33,174 nt of DNA from Phoronis australis (lineage: Eukaryota; Phoronida; Phoronidae): contig NMRA01000998.1 in the NCBI GenBank assembly GCA_002633005.1, forward strand, positions 1 to 33,174, read 5' to 3'. Each line of letters opens with the position of its first letter. Position 1 is the stretch's first letter. The position numbers and the translations under genes were made by a program. Positions 11,795 to 22,700 of the stretch are shown here, in pieces. The notes beneath the pieces are model-generated. The model did no database searches and was not told the origin of the DNA. It saw only the letters and a list, made by a program, of their open reading frames with translations.

Positions 11795-11962
11795 TCAACT
11801 TTCCCCGACCAAGTCTCAAAGGGTTACAGCTCTGTTTTGGCTGACAAGGTGTTAACAGAGAATGAAGAGAAACTGAAAAGAAAAAGAAAGACAGCAGAGA
11901 TAAGTGGTGTTAAGAACAACATGAGCAAAAAGTCAAATAAAGAGGTCACAAATACAAAATAA
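11795..11962 (+). other. Possible terminal exon, lysine-rich tail (unassigned)
   Basis: This stop-to-stop plus-strand frame of 55 codons (stop at 11960) has a Lys/Arg/Glu-rich C-terminal half (words such as ENEEKLKRKRKTAE and NNMSKKSNKE) that looks like a nuclear-protein tail rather than random AT-rich translation. An acceptor-like TTACAG ends at about 11827, inside the frame. There is no recognised family and no upstream exon I can link. It could equally be chance or a retrogene remnant. Confidence 0.2.
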
Positions 11963-12481
11963 GTAAGGTCTATCTGGAATAAAACAATTGCGATTTATTT
12001 TCCAGAACTGAAATTCTAAATCAATTTTAATCGATTTAAAAATCGATATCATACTAGTAAAACGGTTTGTGGTTGAAGTAGAGTTGCTGTAAACCACTTT
12101 CCACTATTTTCTTGGCCTTTTTCTGTGTGGTTTTCTGTTCATTCAAAAGGCGGCAGCATATGATGACCATTGGAGTCATTATAAAATGGCTGCCGAAAAG
12201 CAATGCACAGTTGAACAACTCGGCTTAAGTAAAAGAAAACGTTTGAATTAACGAATCTTAGATATTTGTAAGAGTTAAATCAAATCCTATTCAGAACATA
12301 ACTTTGAAATGGAATAATTGGGTGAGTACGACAACAAGCCAGTTTTATGCTTAGGCGGACGACCATTGGGTTCCCGAGTTTTTATCCACGGAGAAATACC
12401 GCCAACGACTGGGACGACAGCGCAGCCGATAACCCTGTTGGCCGCCAACGCTCACTAGGAACTGGTCTACATAGACGATGA

Positions 12482-12700
12482 ACCTATCTGGAACATAAAC
12501 TATTGCATGCTCAAGCTAACGAACTTCTTGGAAGTTACAGCATGCTTAAGAAGAGAAACCATGAGCTGCGAGAAACAACCAACTCGCTTTTGCGACTGAC
12601 ATCCGCAAAAAGGAACAGGTCCTACAATTTTGGAATACAGATTCTGAACTCGCTTCTAACCAAACTCTTTTCGCGCAGTATTCCTCCGGAAATTATATAA
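12482..12700 (+). other. Unassigned 72-codon open frame
   Basis: A frame open from just after a TGA at 12479 to a stop at 12698. The first part is amphipathic and Leu/Glu/Lys/Arg-rich (HAQANELLGSYSMLKKRNHE), suggestive of a helix or coiled coil. There is no in-frame ATG before an internal Met, and no family match. It could be a decayed mobile-element fragment or an orphan exon. A strong donor-like GGGTGAGTACG at 12319-12329 and a Kozak-like AAAATGGCTGCC at 12184-12195 lie upstream but do not connect to it in an obvious way. Confidence 0.2.
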
Positions 12701-13392
12701 ACTAAATTTCAGCAGTCAGTTTTGAAAACTCCAAGGCCATGAGTGGTTTTCAGCCAACGGGTCTAAATGTATTCTTTGTGACGTGTTCTGCAGCATCAAT
12801 TGTCTCCTAACTTCATGTTTGTTATTGTTCCTACGCTTTTGTATCAACCAACCTCTTTAACAATTTATAAAAAATCATCACGATCAATACCCGCATTACG
12901 GCGGCAGCCTCTTGCTAACTAAGGTTCGGACATTGCAGCTAAACAACACAACGCATCTCAGCGGAAATGACTTTAAAGCTGACAAGTCTTGCGTCCTGAC
13001 GTTGGATAGGATTACAATGCACAATAGTGGCCATCCCAACCACAGTATAACATTGAATCCGATTTTGACCAAACTTGAAAAAAAAAACGAACCATCGAGA
13101 TGGCCATGCCCTTTTAAGTCAGTCAAACAAGTATGAAAAACAATGGAATATACCCTGCTCAATATATCAGAAAGTGAACTCATCTATCTGTTCTCTCACA
13201 ACTGTTTTTTCTTGAGTCGGACTGTATGCTTGCAAGGGAGTGCAAACGTTAAGAGTCTGGGTATGGTGAGAGACCGTGTGGTTAAGACTATTCACCAAGT
13301 GATTTATCACCACACCGAACCTGTTGTAGATGGAAGACGAACGAGAGGTGATCCCAAAATGGGAAGGATGGAAAAAGAGTTTGTAACCTTCT

Positions 13393-13583
13393 CACAGTTT
13401 GGCTCAGTGGCTAAAGCTGCGGACTCAGGCTTGGGAGACCTGGGTTCAAATCCTGGTTTCACTGACTGACAATCAATCATTGCACATCGGTGCCACCTAT
13501 TCCTCCAAGCTTGGTCTTACTAGTGAATGAGAACTTGAATATACTGCGAAAGCAATTCCTGGGACTGTGCTCATATAAATAAA
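13393..13583 (+). mobile_element. tRNA-derived SINE
   Basis: An RNA polymerase III A box (TGGCTCAGTGG, 13400-13410) and B box (GGTTCAAATCC, 13443-13453) lie at tRNA-like spacing. The 3' part of a tRNA fold is recognisable, but there is no clean 7-bp acceptor stem or CCA-ready end, and the sequence continues past the tRNA part for over 100 bases into an A-rich stretch (ATATAAATAAAA near 13575). That layout is a tRNA-headed SINE rather than a functional tRNA gene. Exact ends are uncertain. Confidence 0.65.
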
Positions 13584-13740
13584 AGAACTTCTCACCCCCA
13601 TTACTACATGACTCAAGCTCAACCTCCCCGCCCGATTTATAAGAATAAATCAGTGTTTCAAACTGCAAATGTTGGAGAATAAATGATTTCAGACAAAACA
13701 TTAAACAGGACTTTAAATAACACTTTTTAATGAAGAACTG

Positions 13741-13862
13741 CTACTGCAACTGCTGGTGCTGCTGCTGCTAGTGGAGGTGGTGGTGCTGCTGCTGGTGCTG
13801 CTAGTGGCGGTGCAGCTGCTGGTGCTAGTGGTGGTGGTGGTGCTACTGCTGTTGCTGCTTTC
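13741..13862. repeat. Imperfect trinucleotide repeat (GCT/GGT)n
   Basis: About forty triplets of the form CTG, GTG, GGT, GCT and TAG form a near-continuous 3-base periodicity. It is 3' of CMSS1 and does not belong to a recognisable coding frame: it reads as Leu/Val runs in one frame and Ala/Gly-type runs in another. Confidence 0.9.
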
Positions 13863-14012
13863 CTTCTATTAACACATTAAGATATTTTCTTCATCCTCAA
13901 TCCAATTCATTAAGACAGCTAAATTATTAATAAATGACCCTCAAAATTATTATCTGTCTCAAACCTTGCCCAAATTAAAGATACACTCGAATTGCAATGC
14001 AAATAAAACCAG

Positions 14013-14018
14013 TTTATT
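14013..14018 (-). terminator. Candidate CMSS1 polyadenylation signal
   Basis: Reading along the minus strand after the CMSS1 stop, this is the first AATAAA I find (TTTATT on the plus strand). It would give a 3' UTR of about 0.85 kb. No transcript evidence is available. Confidence 0.3.
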
Positions 14019-14866
14019 CAAAATATATTCCCTACTAATGTTCTTTCAACATAACATCAAACATGCAAATAAAATGGTCGCTACAGTTGAATGAGACACT
14101 GATCTTCATTTCTTAAGAATTCAACATAACTGAACCAAATATACAGTAACATTTTTCAATCAGACTGCATTTGTTCATTTTCTGCAGATCCCTGTACACA
14201 TTAATTATGTGAATTGTCACACGTTTTCCAGTTTTGTGATACCTACAGACACGTATTCTCAACCAGATAAATGGTACATCTTCCGAAAACCTGTTTTTGT
14301 GATGTTTTTCATTAGATAAAATTCATTGTGTGTCTGGATATGTGAAAAGAAGGCAAACTTGACCACAACACATCAAAAAGATAGAGGTATGAAAAAAGAA
14401 AATATGATATTGTCATTTGCTTGCTCATAAAATTGAGAATAAAACTCTGCGAATAAAATTTTAAAACTTACAATAGTGTTGGTGGGTTTCTTGAGCTCAT
14501 CAACATAATTTATGCTGCTGGTCACAGAGCTACCTAGCTAAGAATGTTATGAAATCTCAAACTCTTTCCAACTGAGATTAGCTCACATATTCAGGGATAT
14601 CATGTGATACATTCACTCTGGCCGCTAGCAATAATCTGGAACAGTCATTCTCCACTAATTTCGCACAGAAATAATTGCTAAAATGGTCATTTTCAATGGC
14701 TGATAACCTTATCGCAATTAATGGGAACTTAAACAAATGTGATTTAGTTACATCTGCACACTGCAAACTGTGCTCTTAATAGACTAAAGTGTTTCTTTTA
14801 AGAATTTAACAAAGTAGAGCTATATTGTGTGCTAAGTAAGTGAAGCATTAAAACAGAAACCTATGT

Positions 14867-15039
14867 TCATAACAATGCTGCTCGGACACTAGCAGTGCTC
14901 ATCAGGGGAATCAGATGTTCTTGTAACAAACTCATAAGATCTAATGTACTATCACTCAAGTCTATCAATCGCTTGAGTTTTTGGTCCCTCCAAGTCCAGT
15001 CAAGGATTAGAAATTTTAGCTTGCTAAGTTTCAGAAAAC
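14867..15039 (-). CDS. CMSS1: CMSS1 exon 7 (terminal)
   Basis: 173 bases with acceptor TATTTTCCAG and a TGA stop at 14869-14867. Encodes LKFLILDWTWRDQKLKR, the C-terminal signature of CMSS1, and ends VRAALL, similar in length to the human tail. Confidence 0.95.
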
Positions 15040-16716
15040 CTGGAAAATACCAAAATTAAATTAAACATTTGAAATTGACAAATCTTCATGAATGTTTCGT
15101 AGCAAACCAGAAAAATAATTGTACTTGAATAAGATCAACGCTTAAGTGGTTAGTGTTGACATACATACAAAAATAAACGTGGTAGAATAATACATTTCAA
15201 ATTGTCACTTTTTCATGGTGCATCAACCATATTGTTCAAGATTTATTATTGAATGAATTGTTCACAGGTTGCCTGACCCATGGCAAGAATTACTCAGCGC
15301 ATTTTGCATCATACCTGATTCAATAAGGACTTTAACACGGTTTGGCGTTCCCACTCCAATGTGCACCGTGTTCTTTGCCAAATAGTTGGACTGCTCTTTC
15401 ACCTTCAAAAGATGTAGAACACTTGAGTTTCATGTTCATAGCACTTTGTAAAAAGAGCAGTCAGTATGTAATTGCATGCTATTAATTACTGGCAAAGTTG
15501 CTACTAAAGCCCTTCCAAGAAAAAATCTACAACGGTAAAATTTCACTAATTTATGAGAAGAGAAATTTTAATAATTTTTCTATAAAGTACATTTGGGACC
15601 AAAATTAATGCTTTTCTATGTTCACATTCTGTGCTGCAGCTGCCATTAGATGTTGTTCTAAAAAGTTATGGGCATCCACAACAATGTGAAAAACCTTTGA
15701 AAATTGATGAAAGTCCAGTTTTAGTAATTATTTTTGTACCAAATTGGCGAGGTATTACTGTAGAGGTATTACTGTAGAGGTATTTTGTACGCATTAAGTT
15801 TTGCTCATGATTGACTCAGCCGATTGTGCAATACTGGCAGCCATGTGAGAACATTTTGGATGCATGTGAGCTGTATGTGAATTAAACAACTGTGACCAGA
15901 AGATTACGGCACAGAGGATAAAGAACACAAACCTAGGCAACAGCATTCAAAAGTCTGGAAAATACTACAATCGAACCCCTATGGAAGAAAGCAGCATAAC
16001 AGTCAACCGCTATCATTTGAAACATTTTTTGCTCAGTAGAAAATTTTATTTGCACTTGGGAAGTTTGCGATTTATTATTTAAATCAATGAAAGATAAATA
16101 ATCACAATAATGCAGCCTTAAATTTATTGGAAACTTTAACATTGATGAGCATGTAATAAGTAGTTTCATGAAAAGAATTCTATGTTGAGATTGGGCAACT
16201 CAATTGGTTTGCGCACCACAGAATCAAAGACACCATGCTATTGTGGTTAATTATATCACCTGAGGCTGCTGATGTTATCATTACCTAGATGATGAGACCC
16301 ATCATAAACACATGAGTGGGGCGACAATAGCAATTTTAATTTTCTGTTTTGAAAGTTTATTTATAATAGCATATTTGAACAGTTCATGAAAAGCAATTAC
16401 ATGATTAGATTTTTGAATTTTGAAAATTGGGCAAGAAATGTGATGTTTAAAACCTAAAATGTTTGTTAACTTTTGCAATCATATGTTCCTCATTAATTCT
16501 GCTGGGTGTGCAATAGATTTGGGCCAATTACCAGACCACCAAGCAGCAGTTGAGGTTAACCAAGTGTTATCCTACAATTCTTGGCATGTTCACTATGCCA
16601 AATATCAGATGTCATTCGTCATGTCGTGTTTGATTTTACTTTAGTTCTGTTTCTGTTGACAATGGATGTTATTATATCCGAAAATTTCAGTTGATCCATA
16701 ATTGGTGTTTTATTTA

Positions 16717-16782
<66 letters not shown>

Positions 16783-19700
16783 GCATGTAAATTATTACAA
16801 ATGCCTGATAATATTTCAAATCGATAACAAAGATGACAGGAAATGGAAGAAATATGCCATACCTTCATATGTTTTGCAAATAGCTTGACAATCTTTGCTT
16901 TCTTGCCTTTAAAACTAGAAATGTCTCTGAAAAGACAGCATGTGCTTTTAAGTAATTTCTTCCAGGAGGTAGACAAAGAGTGACACTTGCTGCCACTTTT
17001 TGTCACAATGTCAGCAGTACCTACTTGACAAGACCATGAAACTGGAACACAACTTTTCAGGAACTACTTAAAATCTTTAAAGAGACATTATCTTTTAAAA
17101 TATATCTAATTTAAATTCTAATACTCCACGCACCTCAACCTACAAATACAAATATTTTTATATCCTTTGTGATTTCAGAGATGACGTATTAATACGTAAA
17201 TGAGTGAGAACAATACCTGGCTGAATCTTTTTTATAAATCGTTACTTTTAAGAGATTATTGTTATTATTGGACATCAAACTTGTCAAGTGAAACTTGCGT
17301 ATTTTGTCTCTTAAATGTACAAAAAGCATTTCTGGGATCTCCTGTAAAAACTTTTTAGCCTGATGAATTAACTGTCAAAAATTAAGAAAAGTTCAATATG
17401 CAGCTACCAAATTGCTCAATTGTCCACCTCCAGGTTGCAGAGACATAGAGAGGAAATGAGTCGCACATCACCTGGTTACATAAAGTATACTACACAAGCC
17501 CAGTAATTATGATATTGATCAGTTTCAGAAGTTATCAAGTGGTTACTAGAAGGTCGGTGGCTGGATTAGAGTAGGTGACTACACATGTTTAATTGATGTT
17601 CAGTTCTAAATTAGGTTACATTTATAATGCTACTGAATGTAGTTTGAACTACAGTCACTAAAAAGATTTAATAGTGGGATTCAAGCTTTAAAGTGGAATT
17701 TGCACCCTAATTCCTTATCTATGTGATTGCTTGGTAAAATCAGTTTGAAACACAAAATATACTGACGGTGTGAATATGAAGTAGGTTGAAAATTGCCAAA
17801 TGTTTTTAAGAACAAGTTTTGTGTCGAAAATGATACGCTGTAAATCACTCAACCATATCCAATATGTATCGTGAGGTGGTGTTGGAAATAACACTGCGTG
17901 ATGCAGGCTATGTGAGCACCCAAGGTACGTCGTTAGTGCAAAGTTCACCTATCCGGAGAATTTTTTACTGTCACATTTACAAGTTGAATACAACTGCACT
18001 TTCTTTAGTGTACTAGATGATATTCAAATAGCGATGTCATTTAAATGCTATATACTTAGCATAATTAGGAGCATTCCATAACTTTGAGATCACCTTGTCC
18101 ACGAATCATCGCTCATCCAGTAAAACATACGAATGCCATTCATTTATTCATTGCGTGACTTTTGTCTATAGACACAAATGTGTAAAATGTTGACCTCTGC
18201 TTTGACCATTGTCCTAGCCATTTACAGCCTGCCAATAGGCCCAAAATTACTTCAAATATTAATCACAACTTGAGGCCACTTTTGTCTAGTAAAGCATGTA
18301 AATAAAACAATGTTTTTGACTGAAAGTCAGCCGGGTACATAGTAGTTGAAATATGCACTAAAGCACCTCCTACGGGTATTCCAGGCACATACCTCATAAG
18401 ATGAACACATCTGATAGCTGAGCCGCAGAGAATCAACACAAGAGGGCTCCCCTTGTCTTCCTGGCTGCAGTCATTGACAAGACGAGGCCAGTCAGGAATG
18501 ACTTTTTTCAAGTATTGTACAGAAGTTTCCAGAAGCTCATGGACCGGCAGAAAATGCTGGTCTGCAATACAGTAAAAGTAAGCATTACCTAATAACTAAA
18601 AGTGTATTTATTTATAAAAGTATATAATATGAACTGCTACACAATACAATGATTAGAAGGGCAGGTGTGATTAGAATGCTGAATGAAGAAACTTGTAAAA
18701 ATGTGTAACTTGAACAACTTGGGGCATAAGTCAGACATTATACATTAAATCAACACAGAACATGTTGTGGATTCTGCAGCTTCACACTTCCCTGGTTATG
18801 TATGACATCATGCTCTCCTGTGTTGCAGATGCCTTTTATGTCATTTAATCATGGCAGTCCTCAGCAAGCAGCTTGCTGTTTGGTTTTTACAATGTCTTGT
18901 AAGGTTTGTGCTTACGTTTGCCTTGGTATATTGGAAAATTTCGTAGAATACTTAGTACATTTGTGTACCTAATTGCAAATATCACTTTGTGTCTCTTCTT
19001 TCATATTTCCCATGTTTTTATCAGTTTCTCTGGTCATCTACCTGCCTCATTTAACTTTTGCAATTCTCCTGATTGAGTGCTAGACATTTACTCCACACAA
19101 CTTCTCATCTACTACATTGATTTTTGCTGTATGTTCTTCCCAAAATTCTAAGAACTATTTAATATTGTTTTTGTATGCAGTTCAATCCCACTTGCTATAT
19201 CACGGATCATTTTAGAAAAATGTGGCTATGGGTGAATTGACCCACTGTCTACAAGTCTATGGGACAATTTGGAAAATCTATGGCCTACCACAGTTATACA
19301 GAACAGAGTGATTGGTTAATACTCGACATAGTGTTCCTAGCACCAGAAGTAACAGACACCATTTTGCGGTACTTAAGTTTGTGTCCATGTACCTTGTTGT
19401 TTAGGAAAGTGGACTTACTTGGATGAAATATCTCCATTTGGTTAGATCCAAATTATGAGAGTTCTACAGTAAGTAGTTGTAAATGGATTACATAGCAGTC
19501 GAAATAAGTTGTAGAATATGTGCATGAAACCTGTTGTGTGCTTCTAGCAATAACTCGCAACATTAAGTTCGTTATAATCATCATTTACTAGACTTGAGAT
19601 GGAAATAATAGACCAATCAAAATCCAGAATGGACAGTTTTGATGCTATGGTGGAAAGAAAAAGTGTATTTTTGGTACATACCTTCTAAATGTATCTCATC

Positions 19701-22700
19701 AAATTGAACAGCTGTGAGCTTATCCTTGAAATAGTCATGAACTTTGGAAATCAAATCTTTGGGCAATGCCACTTCAGGGGTCTTCTCGGCAAGTTCTTGA
19801 CTTAAAGTTTTCTGTAATGAACAAATCAAGACACTTAACTCATGGCATAACCAATACTGTTTGAGCTGAAGAGCCATCAAAAAAATTTGGACATACATCA
19901 GAAGAATGGGGGAACATATTAGTTGAGTGTACTAGTACTAACCAAATCAATTCTCTTAGGATGCTTAGGTAACCATGAACAGTCTTACCCGGTTATGTCC
20001 CTCTCTCTAAAAATGAAGAATCAAATTGCCTGCCATCTTGTACTTTCAGATTTTGAAAAATGCAAATGGTGAGTGAATAAGTTTTTTGTTTGAATGGTTG
20101 ATTTGTGAGCAGTTACATTCATCACATTCTTTCAGTAGATAAATGTTCTCACACAATTGCAATTTCAACATGTGCAGGAGAATTAATATTTGAAAAGGAA
20201 TTCGAGTCTGATATGTATGACACTTCCAGCCCAGTTTAAGGGTTGCTTTACTGACAACTCATGACTTAGAACCACATGGAAAAGAGTCATAATTAAAAGG
20301 ACAATTATAATTAATAAAATGTTTTTCCATGATTCAGTTCTTTTGGTTTAAGTACTTTTAATAAAAAGCTCTTAGGGTTCAGTATATTCAATGTTCTCAA
20401 CAGTGGGATATTGTGGATTCACTGAAAGCCATATGTGGTACCTTCAGGCAATCAAAGCTTCCTGGGAGGAAGTCTTGTTTACTAGATATATAGCAGCTGA
20501 ATTGGGAGTCATTTCCCAAAGTAGCAGAATACTTTTAGCCCAAGGGTTCCCCACATAATTATCGCAATCTTCAAAACTGTAACAAGAGCAACACAGAGCG
20601 TTGAAATGCGCCCACAATTGCACCGTATATGGTATCCTTCAAGGGTTGTTTATTGGTACCATAAAGTGGCCAGTAGAGGGCATATATGCAGTATGTTGTA
20701 CTTTGCAAAATGGAAAGGCATGGTCATTGTCTTCTCAATAGGCTAGGGGTAAAATGTGAGTGATCTTCATAATACAAGCACATCCTATACATCAGTTGCT
20801 TAAAGCACCACAGAAACATAGAATTAAAAACAAATTTACCAACATACAAGATTAGCACAGCATTAGAATGCCACAAACAAATTTCTACTAGGAACTTTTC
20901 CTTCATAGTCCCGAAGTAACACAAAGTATACACCTGAAGACCTATGAAAATACAGAGGTCAATGTAAAATACTTAAATTGCCACTAGAGGCATACCGGTA
21001 GTCAGAATCATTCTAAAGTCGTCACCGTCCGTTGTCAACATCACATAAATACAGTTGCTAAATTTAGTAAAGAACCTGCAAACGGTTTGGGAGATACAGC
21101 CATGGGCGCAAAAAAAACTGCCACTAGGAGGCGCCACAGTAAACAAAGTCATGGGAAATTCAGCGTCAACCATCCTCTTTATAGTAAGAACATACATGCC
21201 AATTTTCACAATCATACTTAGAGCGGTTTGGTTGATAGAGGGGTGGACGCCACAAAACAGACTCAAAAACAGTAAAAATGGCCACTGGGTGTCGCAAACT
21301 AGGTCAAATCCATCCGAAAACGGGAGGATAGCATCATCGTACTAATAGGTGCCAACATACCAAATTTCATGAAAATCCGTTAAGGGCTTGTGAAGATACA
21401 GAGGTAAACGTAAAAAAATAAAATTGCCACTAGGGGGCCCACTGGTAGGCAGATCCGTCCAAAAGTCGTCATCGTCTGTTGTTAACATCATATAAATACA
21501 CTTATTAAATTTTGTAAAGATCCTGCAAACGGTTTAGGAGATACAGCCANTAACATGATGCAACTGACATATTAAGAGCAAGCTGAGGAGCAAGAGACCT
21601 GACCAAGTGTTTAACAACGTGGTCCTGTGATATTTGCAACCACAGAACAGGAGGTGGCCACTCAACTCACTAGGCTTCACTGTCGCCTCAAGTACAAAAC
21701 ATATTGTTTTAGCAGACCCATCTGTCCGCCATAAAAAGTACTTCCTACATGTTGATTTGATCTCAACATGAATGAATTTGGTAACTTAAAGGTTACATGA
21801 TGTAATGAGACGACCCTCTGATGGCCCCATACCCTTCCACAACCAAGATCTCCTCACAGGGAAAATTCAGTTGAGGCACAAGTACACTAGTTCCCTACAG
21901 TAATAGAGTTGAATTGGACAACACAAAACAAACCCTCTTTTTCTTGATATTCTCCTTCTGTTGTAATCTTCTTTTTGCACTTGGCTTGTCCCCAGTCCTC
22001 AAAACATTCACTTCGTCCTCAGAAGTGTTAGTTTGGTCTTCGCCTGCAACAGAAAAGGGTAGTTTTCCTTCCAAAGAAACATTAAAGAGTTTGCAGGCAC
22101 ACATACATATAATCTCAGGTGAAAGTGTAAAGGGCTTGTAATTGGGAAACTACATATATGGGGGTGGGCTTATACTAGAATGGGATCATGTGGGACATTG
22201 GTGTAAGCTCATACAAATGTATCACTCATTATTTGATGAATGTGTGCTGTCCAGATTTGTTTTTCAAGTCTCAGTTTTGTGCTAGCCCACCTAGAGACAG
22301 GGCGTTAGCGAGAGATGTTGATTAGGTACGGCATGGGAGATAAGAGAGAAGTACTTATACTATAACAACAGGTGGACTTCAATGCAAGAAACATTGGGAG
22401 AGAGCTAGTACCAAATTAGGGTTATTTCTAGGTGAGAGTAACTTAATAGAAAGGGTGGGCCTAACCCAGAGGGTGGACTTAGACCAATGAAGGTACGGAT
22501 ATAGAAATTGTAATTGCATTAAATAAACATGTGCCTAGACAGCAACAAACATAAGACCAGATTCGACATCTGGATCTCCACCACCCACAAGTCAGTACCT
22601 GCAAACATTCACTTTTAAACAAGAATATCTGACAATGAAAGACCACGGCTTTTGCGTTTTGGTATTTGATAGAATTGCTCAAATACTTACCAGATATTAT

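Noticed and set aside
13393-13465. Functional tRNA gene
   Set aside because: A and B boxes are present, but I cannot form a clean acceptor stem, and the sequence continues as a SINE body.
16691-17006. Tyr-Ile repeat frames on both strands
   Set aside because: They translate the (TA)n microsatellite; only 16863-16926 on the minus strand is a true exon (CMSS1 exon 5).
17184-17197. Perfect 14-bp palindrome ACGTATTAATACGT
   Set aside because: Expected by chance in AT-rich sequence of this length; no context supports a function.
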